Part shown: one piece after another, positions 1 to 8,565 of the stretch
How the letters are laid out: each line of letters opens with the position of its first letter
How positions within the stretch are numbered: position 1 is the stretch's first letter
Source: Gammaproteobacteria bacterium
GTDB lineage: Bacteria; Pseudomonadota; Gammaproteobacteria; Pseudomonadales; UBA5518
Length of the DNA: 64,000 nt
Assembly (NCBI GenBank): GCA_016705365.1
Contig: JADIYI010000008.1
Coordinates: 806,001-870,000, forward strand
Direction of reading: 5' to 3'
Made by a program: the position numbers and the translations under genes
Notes under the pieces: model-generated
The model's database searches: none
The model's input: only the letters and a program-made list of their open reading frames with translations
What the model was told of the DNA's origin: nothing

Positions 1-222
1 GGCCTGCATGCGGCACTGCTGGCTTATGCCAGCTGGCTCGATGGTGGTGGCCGGCTGCTCGATATCTCCCTGCATGGAGTTGCCGCGTACGGCGCTGCGC
101 TGCACGACACGACACATGCAGTAGCCGGGCACGCGGCGCAGCCACCGCAGGCAAGAGCCGTGAGCGCACGCGCGGCGACGCCAGGCCGTGATACCGCACG
201 CGTGTTGCGCGAATTCTGCTGA
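1..222 (+). CDS. CaiB/BaiF-type CoA transferase, C-terminal end (5' truncated by window)
   Basis: An open frame runs from the first base to a TGA at 220-222, giving about 73 residues. It begins with a helix-like GLHAALLAYASWLDGGG and continues with RLLDISLHGVAAYGA. This matches the motif (R..GrGq.vDvSL.ea) that follows the catalytic Asp region in class III CoA transferases. The rest is a low-complexity Ala-rich tail. The catalytic Asp lies outside the window. The family moves CoA between carboxylic acids in the cytoplasm. The amidohydrolase starts 7 nt downstream, so the two are probably cotranscribed. The assignment rests on a short segment and is moderately sure. Confidence 0.55.
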   Translation, partial: GLHAALLAYASWLDGGGRLLDISLHGVAAYGAALHDTTHAVAGHAAQPPQARAVSARAATPGRDTARVLREFC

Positions 223-229
223 GCGGCGC

Positions 230-1726
230 ATGGACCTTGGCCCGATCGCAAATCCCGCGCTGCCGACTGCAGGAAGCCGGTTCCTGATCCGCAACGTCGC
301 GCTGGCGGGATCGGGTCCGTGTGATCTGCGTATCAGTGATGGCCGGGTTGCAGCGATTGACCGGCATCTCGAGCCCGCGCCGGGAGAATGGTTGATCGCT
401 GCGCGCGGCGGAGCATTGATTCATGGCTTGCACGATCATCATCTGCACTTGTTCGCGACCGCCGCCGCGCAACAATCGGTGGTTTGCGGGCCACCGCAGG
501 TTGGCAACGAGCAGGAGCTCGAGGCGGCACTGCTGGCGGGGATTGTCACTGCCGGCCAGTGGCTGCGCGGAGTCGGATTCCATGACAGCGTATCGTCGCG
601 GTTGGACCGCGATTGGCTCGACGCCGTGTGTCCGGCGCCGGCGGTACGGATCCAGCATCGCAGCGGGATGATGTGGGTGCTGAATAGCCGCGCGCTCGCG
701 GCGCTCGGAATCGATCGGCACCGGGAGCTGCCCGACGGCGTCGAACGCAGAGCCGACGGCGAGCTTACAGGCCGGATCTTCGCGCTCGATGCGTGGTTGC
801 GCGAGCGTATCCAATCGTCTTTTCCCGGGCTGCATCGCTTGTCGGCGGAGCTTGCCCGTTGCGGCGTCACCGGTGTCACGGATGCCGGTGCGCGCAATGG
901 CCCGGCGGAGTGGGCCGCGTTTGCCGCCTCGCGTTCGCGCGGCGAACTGATGCAACGGCTGCTGGTCATGGGTAGCGAGCAGTTGCTCACGCAGGTTGCC
1001 GACGCCAACTCGTGGCAACGTATCGGGCCGCTCAAGATCTATTTGCGTGAAGCGGAACTGCCCGGGCTCGCGGCGCTGGAGCGCCGAATTGCCGGCACGC
1101 ATCGGCAGGGGCGCAACGTGGCATTTCACTGCGTCACTCGCACCGAGCTGGTGTATGCGCTGGCGGCGCTGCGTGGCGCGGGCGCCAGCGACGGCGATCG
1201 TGTCGAGCACGCTGCCATCGCCGACGATCACGCACTTGAAGCAATGGCCGAACTGGGGGTGACGGTTGTGACCCAGCCCCACTTCATCGCCGAGCGCGGC
1301 GCGCAGTACCTGGCGGATGTGGACCCTGGTGATCACGAGCTGCTGTACCGCTGCGCCGGCTTCCTGCGCCACGGCGTGCCGCTCGCGGCCGGCAGTGATG
1401 CGCCCTACGGCGGTCTCGACCCATGGGCGGCGATGCGCGCGGCGGTCGGCCGCGGTACCGCGGAAGGAGTACGTATCGGTTGCGATGAAGCGCTGACGCC
1501 GGAGCAGGCATTGGATCTTTACACGGGCGATCCGCTGCGGCCTGGCCGGGCACGTCCGCTGATCGCGGTGGGAAGCCCCGCCGATCTTTGCCTGCTCGAT
1601 GCGCCGTGGGAACTGGTGCGCGAGGATCTCGACAGCGGCCATGTGGCGGCGACGTTCTGCGCCGGCAAGGCACTTTTTGCAAGTCCCGCGCTTGCTTCGG
1701 CGTGCGAGACGTTGCGCAGCCAGTAG
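230..1726 (+). CDS. Metal-dependent amidohydrolase, YtcJ-like (amidohydrolase_3)
   Basis: A 498-residue cytosolic hydrolase of the amidohydrolase superfamily, in the YtcJ/exoenzyme-regulator-like branch, which acts on amide or related bonds of unknown substrates. The metal-binding D-H-H-L-H motif is at residues 69-73 (H71 and H73). Further family signatures follow in order: VAFHCVTRTEL, RVEHAAI, a TQPHF segment, and LAAGSDAPYGGLDPWAAMRAAV containing the conserved Asp. An upstream in-frame ATG at 188 would overlap the preceding gene. The ATG at 230, 7 nt after that gene's stop, gives a normal N-terminus and was chosen. The neighbouring CoA transferase suggests a catabolic setting, but the substrate cannot be read from the sequence. 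Confidence 0.85.
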   Translation: MDLGPIANPALPTAGSRFLIRNVALAGSGPCDLRISDGRVAAIDRHLEPAPGEWLIAARGGALIHGLHDHHLHLFATAAAQQSVVCGPPQVGNEQELEAALLAGIVTAGQWLRGVGFHDSVSSRLDRDWLDAVCPAPAVRIQHRSGMMWVLNSRALAALGIDRHRELPDGVERRADGELTGRIFALDAWLRERIQSSFPGLHRLSAELARCGVTGVTDAGARNGPAEWAAFAASRSRGELMQRLLVMGSEQLLTQVADANSWQRIGPLKIYLREAELPGLAALERRIAGTHRQGRNVAFHCVTRTELVYALAALRGAGASDGDRVEHAAIADDHALEAMAELGVTVVTQPHFIAERGAQYLADVDPGDHELLYRCAGFLRHGVPLAAGSDAPYGGLDPWAAMRAAVGRGTAEGVRIGCDEALTPEQALDLYTGDPLRPGRARPLIAVGSPADLCLLDAPWELVREDLDSGHVAATFCAGKALFASPALASACETLRSQ

Positions 1727-1947
1727 ATTTTGCCGCGCCCTTGACGGCTGTCCGATCCCTGGCGCCAGGCACGCAACAGGCCCGGGCAATTGCGCGGCCG
1801 ATACCGGCGCCCGGCGCAGCGTCGGGCAGCAACAGCGCAGTCCGGCCCTGGCCGAATCCGGCGATGCGTCTCGCAGTTGCCGCTGAGGGCGCGAGCGGAT
1901 CTGACGATGTCCGATCTGTACCTGCATCTGCATCTGCTGGTATGTGA

Positions 1948-1956
1948 TGTTATGAT
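1948..1956 (+). promoter_or_regulatory. Candidate extended -10 promoter of the lipoprotein gene
   Basis: TGTTATGAT matches the extended -10 consensus TGnTATAAT with one mismatch and lies 36 nt before the ATG at 1992. No good -35 hexamer is visible, which is tolerated for extended -10 promoters. The 265-bp gap (1727-1991) otherwise shows only a 12-bp palindrome, CCTGGCGCCAGG, at 1758-1769 and a short ATCTGC direct repeat just upstream. Confidence 0.35.
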
Positions 1957-1991
1957 CGTCCGGGCATGTTCATTTCACGAGGATCACAGGT

Positions 1992-2402
1992 ATGCAAAAG
2001 TCGACCGGAATATTTATTTGTGCATTGTTCGCCCTTGGCCTTGCAGGCTGCGGCAAGGAAGAGTCCAGCGGCGCGGCACCGGCCGTGACGGCTCCCGTGA
2101 CCAATGCCGCAAACCATGCAATGGATGCCGCATCCGATGCAGCGGACAAAGCGGGCGATGCGATGGATGACGCGATGGATGACGCGAGTGATGCCATGGA
2201 CGAGATGGGCGATGCGGCCGGCGAGGCGATGGATGAGGCGTCCGACGCGGCAAGTGATGCCGCCGATGCGGCAGGCGAAGCTGCCGACGATGCAGTTGAT
2301 GCAGCGGGCGAGGCTGTCGACGATGCAGTCGATGCGGGCGAGGCTGCGGCCGAAGAGGCCAGGAAAAACGCTGCCGAGTCGATGAAGGATATGACCAAGT
2401 AA
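1992..2402 (+). CDS. Ala/Asp-rich repeat lipoprotein
   Basis: A 136-residue predicted lipoprotein. The N-terminus is a type II signal peptide ending in the lipobox LAGC, with the lipidated Cys at residue 20. After about 20 linker residues, nearly everything from residue 38 to 125 is built from 7-11-residue repeats of the type (A/S)DAADxA/MDDA. It is highly acidic and predicted to be a long amphipathic or coiled helix, followed by a short Lys-containing tail. The composition resembles LEA-like or alanine-zipper (Lpp-like) lipoproteins of the periplasm, where it could tether envelope layers or act as a spacer. GAGG at 1979-1982 serves as the ribosome-binding site. No enzymatic domain is visible and the function is unknown. 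Confidence 0.8.
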   Translation: MQKSTGIFICALFALGLAGCGKEESSGAAPAVTAPVTNAANHAMDAASDAADKAGDAMDDAMDDASDAMDEMGDAAGEAMDEASDAASDAADAAGEAADDAVDAAGEAVDDAVDAGEAAAEEARKNAAESMKDMTK

Positions 2403-2661
2403 CGGACGGCTATCGCTCTGGAGGCAAGCGCCGCGTTCTGCTCCAGGGGACGGCGCAAGCTCCTGACCCTGGCTCTGATCCATCCCCGAGAGTGGATCCG
2501 CAGGCATGGTGCGAGGCCTTGGTGCCGATGATTTGTGTCGGGAACGCAGCTGGAATACAAGACCCCGCGGGGAAATACAGCTCGCCGCCTGGTGGCGGTA
2601 CAGAATTCCTGACGCCCCTTCCCTGCGCTTACCCGGCACGTGCCAGGCTGCCAGGCACGAC

Positions 2662-3462
2662 ATGAATACACTTGTGTCCTTCGAGCCGTTGTGGCGTGCG
2701 ACGGTGTTTTTCTCGGTGCTCGCTTTGCTGCTCATATGGGAGCGCCGGGCCGGGCTGCGAACTGCGCGTCCCGCACGCGCCTATCTGCCAAACATCCTGC
2801 TGTTTCTGACCAATACCGTCGTGACCCGCATTGTCAGCGTCTATGCCCTGCTAGGTGTCAGTCTTTATGGCTCCGCCAACGATATCGGATTGCTGCGCTC
2901 GCTCGGCGCCTCATCGTGGATCGGCTTCCTGCCCGCGATAGTGGCGCTGGACCTCGGTGTATATGCGCAGCACCGGTTGTTTCATCGCGTGGTTTGGTTG
3001 TGGCGTCTGCATGCGGTGCATCACTCGGACACCTGGTTCGATGCCAGTACGGGGCTGCGCTTTCATCTGCTGGAGGCGCTCGTTTCGCTGGCGGTCAAGG
3101 CGGCGCTGGTGCTTGCGATTGGTGCCTCACCGGCCGCAACGCTCGGCTTTGAAGTGTTGCTGAGTAGCGCGTCGTTGTTCAGTCACGCCAATACCCGCTT
3201 GCCCGCGGGCCTGGAGACGGCGTTGCGCAGGGTGCTGGTCACGCCGGACATGCACCGGATACATCATTCGGCGCGCAGCGACGAGCATCACCGCAATTTC
3301 GGCTTTCTGCTCTCCTGCTGGGACCGGTGGCTGGGATCCTACCTGGCCCGCTCGCGCGGAGATCCCGTGCGAATGGATATCGGGCTCGAGAGTTTTCGAG
3401 CTCCCGGGCAGCAGACTTTCGCGGCGCTGATGACCCAGCCCTTGCATGAGGCGCCGCGCTGA
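2662..3462 (+). CDS. Sterol desaturase / fatty acid hydroxylase family membrane protein
   Basis: A 266-residue integral membrane di-iron enzyme. Hydrophobic segments surround the three histidine clusters of the fatty-acid-hydroxylase superfamily: QHRLFH, HAVHHSDTWFD and HRIHHS. All the expected His ligands are present. The family uses O2 and a reductant to hydroxylate or desaturate lipids, sterols or carotenoids. The frame is open upstream to 2506, but the ATG at 2662 (MNTLVSFEPLWRA) gives the normal N-terminus leading straight into the first membrane helix. The gap from 2403 to 2661 holds no other gene I can support. The gene converges with the Sco gene, whose stop is 22 nt away. Confidence 0.85.
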   Translation: MNTLVSFEPLWRATVFFSVLALLLIWERRAGLRTARPARAYLPNILLFLTNTVVTRIVSVYALLGVSLYGSANDIGLLRSLGASSWIGFLPAIVALDLGVYAQHRLFHRVVWLWRLHAVHHSDTWFDASTGLRFHLLEALVSLAVKAALVLAIGASPAATLGFEVLLSSASLFSHANTRLPAGLETALRRVLVTPDMHRIHHSARSDEHHRNFGFLLSCWDRWLGSYLARSRGDPVRMDIGLESFRAPGQQTFAALMTQPLHEAPR

Positions 3463-3483
3463 ATGCCGCGTCCGCACGCTGCG

Positions 3484-4179
3484 TCATTCTCGGTGTTCTT
3501 CGGCAAGCAGGGTACGGATATCGTTGGCCACCGTATCGGCGTGCAAAAACGACGTGCTGTAGATGTTGCGGATACGCATATCGCGGTCGATCAGATATAC
3601 CCGCAACAGATGCGACATGGTGCCGAGATAGTTGCCATCGGCGTCGTAGTCGCGGATCACCCACTGGTTGTAGGCTGCGAGCACCGGCGCCAACGCCTGC
3701 GGTGAGGGGCTGGTCAGGAACTGCCAGTCGAATCCGGGGCTCAGGAAGTGGCTGCTGTACTCACGCAGACGAGCCGGGGTGTCGTACTGTGGATCGAAGC
3801 TGAAACTGATCAGCCGCACCCGGTCCTCGAGGTCCGCCGAGTGGCGCACCTGCTCCTGCACGATTCGCAGGACGGAGCTGGCGAGTGGGCAGCCGTTCAC
3901 ATCGCTGCAACTGGTGTAGATGAAGCTGAGTAACACGATCCTGTCGCCGAGAAAATCGTGGATGCGGCGCGACTTTCCCTGGCTGTCCAGCACTTCGGCA
4001 TCGGCTGCGGTGCCCATCGGTGGCAGGGTGTAGGAGCCCGCGGCGGGAAGCGCGAAGCCGAGCGCGGAATAACCCGGCGCCAGTTGCGGCGGCTTTTCGT
4101 GTTGCTGATGCTGCGCTGCGAGCGGAGTGCTCAGCAGCGCAGCAAGCACAGTGCCGGTCAGACCCGGCAGTCGACCCAC
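3484..4179 (-). CDS. SCO1/SenC family copper chaperone-like protein, variant CX5C motif
   Basis: A 231-residue exported thioredoxin-fold protein. An N-terminal signal peptide (cleavage near LAAQ) precedes a His-rich stretch (QHQQHE). The redox/copper motif reads C91-SDVNG-C97-P rather than the canonical CxxxCP, so five residues separate the cysteines. The conserved downstream His is in SHLLRVYLID. Sco proteins deliver or reduce Cu in the periplasm. The gene lies 3 nt after mtoX on the same strand, which fits a role in maturing the copper-dependent methanethiol oxidase. Whether CX5C still binds Cu(I) is not known from sequence. Confidence 0.8.
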   Translation of the reverse strand: MGRLPGLTGTVLAALLSTPLAAQHQQHEKPPQLAPGYSALGFALPAAGSYTLPPMGTAADAEVLDSQGKSRRIHDFLGDRIVLLSFIYTSCSDVNGCPLASSVLRIVQEQVRHSADLEDRVRLISFSFDPQYDTPARLREYSSHFLSPGFDWQFLTSPSPQALAPVLAAYNQWVIRDYDADGNYLGTMSHLLRVYLIDRDMRIRNIYSTSFLHADTVANDIRTLLAEEHRE

Positions 4180-4182
4180 GGG

Positions 4183-5508
4183 CTAGCTCTTTGCGGGCGG
4201 GTGCTTGCCGTACAGTGCATACGCACCGAAGCGCATCTGGTGTGGAGCACCATACCCCTCCTTGATGAAGTCGATGCTGAAGGCAGGCTTCAGTGTGCTG
4301 CCATCCCAGGAAAACAGTTTGAAGAACTGCAGGTCGGCACCGCTCGGCTCCTTTTTGTCCCAGTTCGCCAGCAGGGAGGAGGTGAAGTACACCCGCTTGC
4401 CATCCCAGCTTTGGGAAACCATGTTGAGCTGCTCGCCGATGCGCTGCTCGAATATCTGGGTGGGAGCATGCGGATCGGAGATATCGAACAGCCGTGTGGT
4501 ACCGTCGTTCCAGGTGTTGACCCACAACTGCTGATCATTCGCGCTGATCGATATATCGACCGGCAGCGGAATTTTCGCGGCATCTCCGACATCGGCCACT
4601 TCTGTTGCATGCCAGCCGTCGTCTTCCTCGTGGATCAGCCAGATCTTCGAGGTCAACGCGGTGGAGGTGAAGCAGAAATTGCTGCTCGTGCCCCACGCAC
4701 AGCGGATTTCGAGCGGTGCGCCGGGTACGTCGAGGATGGTTTTCGGCTGGCGCGCCTGCAGATCCCAGACAACCACGGTGTTGCCGAAGCGCTTCATGGC
4801 TTCGGCGTCACCCATCATCTGTCCGAGGTTCATCATGTAATTGTTCCAGCCGGTGAACGACGAAGTGACCATGACATTGCGCCGTGGCAACGCACGCAGG
4901 TCATAACCGTAGCCGTCGGCGAAATTTCCGGTCTTGGTCGCGCCGAGCAGGTTGTCATCGGTTGGCATCCACAGCGTGCGCAGGTATTCGCCGTCATTGG
5001 TGTATTCCACCATCCCGGTGCGCCCGCCATGATCCCGGTTGTTCGAAAGACCGGTCAGCATCATGCGCCCGGGAAGCGCATAACTCGTGTGGGGTCCGAC
5101 CACGCCGCCGGAGCGGCTGACAAAGTCATCGATCTGCTTGTGCAAACGTGGCTTGGCGGGGTCGGTGGCGATATCGAAAATGAATATCTTGCTGGTATCG
5201 AGGGTGCTGGCCCACAGAAAACGCCGATCATCGGTAAGGCCGGAGTGGTGTGCCTCGTTGCGACCACCGACGGACAATGAATTGACGATCTTGCCGTAAT
5301 CCGCTGCCGCGGGATTCACCGAGACCGTGACCAGCTTGTCCTGCCCGTCACCGACGCCCTCCATTCCAAGGGTCCAGACATAGACGAAATCTTCCTGCCC
5401 GACGATCTTTGCCATGTACGGAGACATGCAGGTTTCGTCGCCACGCGCGACGCCGGCAAAGCCGATCACGAGTGCTGCGAGCACAACTACCAGTCGATTG
5501 CGGGACAT
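4183..5508 (-). CDS. mtoX: Methanethiol oxidase, SBP56/selenium-binding-protein family
   Basis: A 441-residue protein with a cleavable signal peptide (residues 1-23, ending ARG/DE), so probably periplasmic. Family signatures include MSPYMAKIVGQEDFVYVWTLG near the mature N-terminus, the NEAHHSG motif equivalent to the ELHHSG of SELENBP1, and VVGPHTSYALPG. The Met/His-rich beta-propeller body follows. Bacterial SBP56 proteins oxidise methanethiol to formaldehyde, H2S and H2O2 using copper. The GGAGGTGT ribosome-binding site is strong. The context, with sco downstream and a divergent mauG-type gene, is the one described for characterised mtoX loci, so I use the symbol. Substrate specificity remains an inference. 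Confidence 0.8.
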   Translation of the reverse strand: MSRNRLVVVLAALVIGFAGVARGDETCMSPYMAKIVGQEDFVYVWTLGMEGVGDGQDKLVTVSVNPAAADYGKIVNSLSVGGRNEAHHSGLTDDRRFLWASTLDTSKIFIFDIATDPAKPRLHKQIDDFVSRSGGVVGPHTSYALPGRMMLTGLSNNRDHGGRTGMVEYTNDGEYLRTLWMPTDDNLLGATKTGNFADGYGYDLRALPRRNVMVTSSFTGWNNYMMNLGQMMGDAEAMKRFGNTVVVWDLQARQPKTILDVPGAPLEIRCAWGTSSNFCFTSTALTSKIWLIHEEDDGWHATEVADVGDAAKIPLPVDISISANDQQLWVNTWNDGTTRLFDISDPHAPTQIFEQRIGEQLNMVSQSWDGKRVYFTSSLLANWDKKEPSGADLQFFKLFSWDGSTLKPAFSIDFIKEGYGAPHQMRFGAYALYGKHPPAKS

Positions 5509-5575
5509 GAGACACCTCCGGTCAAACGATAGCGGGTTATTATCCTACCACCCTTGTCGGAGATTATGACCACAC
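5509..5575. promoter_or_regulatory. Divergent mtoX / mauG-type promoter region
   Basis: Only 67 bp separate the two start codons, so the two transcription units must share regulatory sequence. The stretch is A/T-richer than its surroundings. It contains a GATAAT-like -10 candidate reading toward mtoX (plus-strand TTATTATCCTA) and a GATTATGA element reading toward the dihaem gene. No convincing -35 box is visible for either. Confidence 0.45.
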
Positions 5576-6796
5576 ATGTTGTCCGGATTGCTTGTCGTGC
5601 TCTTGCTCTGCATCCAGTCGCAAGGGCTGATCGCGCAGGAATTGAGAGCCGGTGACAGCCGTGCCGGTTATGAACGCGAGGATTTTGTCACCAGTTCGCA
5701 GCGCCTCGACACGATGCGCGTGCGCCCGGTGGATCTTTACCAGCTTGCCGTGAACCCCCCGCTGGGATTGCCGCCGTTTCCCGCAGAGGTGCCTGACCCG
5801 GCGGTGATCGACCTCGGGCGCAGACTTTTCTTCGATCGCCGCCTGTCTGCCAATGGCACGCTGTCGTGTGCGATGTGCCATATCCCCGAGCAGGGCTTTG
5901 CGCAGAATGAGCTGGCAACCCCGGTAGGTTTCGAGGGGCGCATGGTGCGACGCAATGCGCCCTCGCTCTATAACGTGGCCTACCGAGCACAGCTGTTTCA
6001 CGATGGTCGCGAAACCGGCCTCGAAGAGCAGATCTGGTTTCCCCTGCTGGCGGCCAATGAAATGGGCAATCGCAGCGAACAGCAGGTGCTGGAGCGGATC
6101 GGGTCGATACCGGTATATGAACAGCAGTTCCGTGCGGCATTTGGTGGCGCTATCTCGCGCCGCACGCTCGGGCGTGCGCTGGCCGGTTACCAGCGCGTAT
6201 TGCTGGCGGCGGACTCGCCCTTCGATCGCTGGTTTTTCGGTGGTGAGCAGGATGCGCTCGGCGCGGATGCGAAGCGCGGATTCGATGTGTTCAGGAACCG
6301 CGGGTGCAGCGACTGTCATCTGGTTGGCAAGGATGCCGCGCTGTTCAGCGACGGGCTGTTTCACGATACCGGTATCGCCTATCGCGAAGCGCGCGAGGGC
6401 GATGCCATACGGCGATTGCAGCTGGCGCCGGGAGTGGTGATCGATGTGAACACCGATGTGCTGCGCCCGCGCCCCTCCGACCTCGGCCGGATGGAGGTCA
6501 CCGCCGATGTTGCTGACCGCTGGCGCTACCGCACACCCACCCTGAGAAACATCGCACTGACCGCGCCTTACATGCACAATGGATCGCTGCCGGATCTGCG
6601 CGCAGTACTCGAGTATTACGCGGCGGGAGGCGCGCCGCATGCCGGACAGGATGCGAGGATTCGCCCGCTGCAACTGCGCGCCGGCGAGATAGACGAGCTG
6701 CTGGCATTCCTGGATGCGCTGAGCGCTTCCAACGTGGCAGCGCTCGCCGCGGATGCGCGCAGCGTGGAGATCGGAGATTTCCGCGTTCTGCGATAG
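5576..6796 (+). CDS. MauG/di-haem cytochrome c peroxidase family protein
   Basis: A 406-residue exported protein with an N-terminal signal peptide (residues 1-20) and two c-type haem motifs: C98-AM-C101-H102 and C244-SD-C247-H248. Conserved family segments include LGRRLFFDRRLSANGTLSC, LFHDGRE, FHDTGIAY and RTPTLRNIALTAPYMHNGSLPDL, the last with the C-terminal haem Met/His environment. MauG-type enzymes use high-valent haem to make post-translational modifications, while CcpA-type enzymes reduce H2O2. Divergence from mtoX-sco suggests either maturation of MtoX or removal of the peroxide it makes. The sequence does not separate these two roles. Confidence 0.85.
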   Translation: MLSGLLVVLLLCIQSQGLIAQELRAGDSRAGYEREDFVTSSQRLDTMRVRPVDLYQLAVNPPLGLPPFPAEVPDPAVIDLGRRLFFDRRLSANGTLSCAMCHIPEQGFAQNELATPVGFEGRMVRRNAPSLYNVAYRAQLFHDGRETGLEEQIWFPLLAANEMGNRSEQQVLERIGSIPVYEQQFRAAFGGAISRRTLGRALAGYQRVLLAADSPFDRWFFGGEQDALGADAKRGFDVFRNRGCSDCHLVGKDAALFSDGLFHDTGIAYREAREGDAIRRLQLAPGVVIDVNTDVLRPRPSDLGRMEVTADVADRWRYRTPTLRNIALTAPYMHNGSLPDLRAVLEYYAAGGAPHAGQDARIRPLQLRAGEIDELLAFLDALSASNVAALAADARSVEIGDFRVLR

Positions 6797-6959
6797 GGCG
6801 TGGCGCATGGTTGCGCGCGAGGCGCGTAAGCTGTCCACGGCGCCACGCTCAGGGCCCGCGATAATCGCGGCGCCTCGCTGGATGAACGGCTGCCGGGTGC
6901 GCCGGGAAAAGCCGGATCGACCCTGCGCACACCGGCGCAATACCGTTGATCGGCGCCCG

Positions 6960-8312
6960 TCAAACCACCTCGGTTCGATTGCGGCCCTTGTGCTTGGCGC
7001 GATAGAGCGCGCTGTCCGCGCGGCAGACGAGCTCCTCGAGCGAGTCGCCGCTCGCGAGTTCGGTACAGCCGATCGATACCGTTACCCGCAGCTCATCCTC
7101 GAGTTCCGCGAAACACTCGCGAGCGATTCGTTGCCGGATTTTTTCGGAGATGAGTTGCGCGCCGGCGCGATCGGTATCGGGAAGCAGTACCAGGAACTCC
7201 TCGCCGCCCCATCGCGCCACGCAGTCCCGGCTGCGCAGGCAGGAGCGGGTGACGCGGATCAGGCGTTTCAGGACCCGGTCGCCGACGCTGTGACCAAGGC
7301 GGTCATTGATGCTCTTGAAATGGTCGAGGTCGACGAACAGCAATGACAGGCCGGTGCCGGGCGCTCCTCGCCGCTCGATCTCGCGTTCCGCCTGCTCGGT
7401 GAAGGCCCTGCGATTCAATGCGCCGGTGAGCGTGTCGCGGCGGATCAGCCGCTCGGCCTTGCGTTGCTGCACCCGGATGAGACGTTCGAAATTGGAGAAC
7501 GATAGCGCCAGGAATCCGATCAGCAGGCTCACGATCTGTGCGATCGATACGACGAGAACCACAGAGCGCAGATCGGTCGCTCCGAGGCTGAGCTTCATGA
7601 TTGCGATGCCGGTCAGGTAGGGAGCGAGCAGGATCGCGTACAGGTAGCGTCGCGCGATCGCGCTTGCCCGAGTGGGTCCCAGCAATGCGCGGAAGAAGCC
7701 GCGATAAACCGTGGCCAGTCCTGCCGCCACGCACAGCGGCAGCAGCATGAACACGTTCGTGAATGACATTTGCACCTGGCTGTCTGGAGCTCCGATCGTC
7801 TTGGCGGCCAAGGCCGTCAGAGGCAGCCCGAACGCAATCACTGCCAGGGTCTGTGACTGCAGCGCGTTGCGAAAATCGCGCAGCAACAGTGACAGCGAAA
7901 CCAGCAGCAGGCACAGCCGCACGGTCTCCGAATTCATCACGCTTGCCGATGGAGCGCCTGGCAGCAGTTCGAGCAGTCCGGGTATATCCCCGGTTTCATC
8001 GCTCCAGCCGAGCCCGACCGCAACGATGGCGAGTACGCCGAGCAAGGTAATGTTGATCGGCATCCGCAGCCGGTTGGCACCGAGCAGTTGGCAGCTCGAC
8101 AACAACACGACACAGACTGCCACCCAGGGTTGTGGCGTTACCCTTCCGGCAATCGGGGCGAGTATCGAGGGAAATTCGAAGTACCAGGATGCCAGCACGG
8201 TCATGCCTGTAAACAGGCTGAATGCCGCCATCAGGATACCCAGCCGCGAGGCGCGGCGCAGCAGTCCCGAAGGGGTGGATGCAGATGAATGTCCACGGTT
8301 GGCCGCGTACAC
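6960..8312 (-). CDS. Membrane diguanylate cyclase (GGDEF)
   Basis: A 450-residue protein with an N-terminal half of about seven to eight hydrophobic segments (residues ~25-270), a short coiled linker (LIRVQQRKAERLIRRD) and a C-terminal GGDEF domain. The active-site motif reads RWGGEEF, a catalytically competent GGEEF. FVDLDHFKSINDRLGHSVGD, the metal/nucleotide-binding segment, is intact. It should make cyclic di-GMP from GTP at the inner membrane, with the membrane region as sensor. No RxxD I-site is evident just before GGEEF. It is convergent with the dihaem gene. The 163-bp gap (6797-6959) contains small GC inverted repeats (for example CCGCG/CGCGG at 6856-6870) but no gene. Confidence 0.9.
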   Translation of the reverse strand: MYAANRGHSSASTPSGLLRRASRLGILMAAFSLFTGMTVLASWYFEFPSILAPIAGRVTPQPWVAVCVVLLSSCQLLGANRLRMPINITLLGVLAIVAVGLGWSDETGDIPGLLELLPGAPSASVMNSETVRLCLLLVSLSLLLRDFRNALQSQTLAVIAFGLPLTALAAKTIGAPDSQVQMSFTNVFMLLPLCVAAGLATVYRGFFRALLGPTRASAIARRYLYAILLAPYLTGIAIMKLSLGATDLRSVVLVVSIAQIVSLLIGFLALSFSNFERLIRVQQRKAERLIRRDTLTGALNRRAFTEQAEREIERRGAPGTGLSLLFVDLDHFKSINDRLGHSVGDRVLKRLIRVTRSCLRSRDCVARWGGEEFLVLLPDTDRAGAQLISEKIRQRIARECFAELEDELRVTVSIGCTELASGDSLEELVCRADSALYRAKHKGRNRTEVV

Positions 8313-8565
8313 ATTGCCTCTCTTGAGCGCGTCGGGCAGGGTCGCCTTGCGGCGCGCTTTTCAATCAGCCGGACCTCGTTTATACGCCAGCCTGCGCCGG
8401 GTTTCCGTGCTCCGGCTCACGGATTCCGCCCAGCGATGCGCGAATCGTCGGCTGAAGCTGCCGCAAATCCCCTTGTTTCAACGATACGCGGTTCCGGTTG
8501 ACTCGGTTAATATCCGTATCTTCGCGCTGATTGCGCTTTGGGTATCGGGAGAGGAGCAGCAAGCG

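Noticed and set aside
2104..2385. Repeated DNA units that at first look like a CRISPR or satellite array
   Set aside because: The units are degenerate GATG-rich codons of the lipoprotein repeat. There are no constant repeats with unique spacers, and the frame is continuous from lipobox to stop.
8313..8565. Possible N-terminal extension of the SDR reading through 7711-8565
   Set aside because: Most of the extension is antisense to the GGDEF gene and has no homology. A GTG with a good ribosome-binding site at 8566 gives the standard SDR N-terminus.
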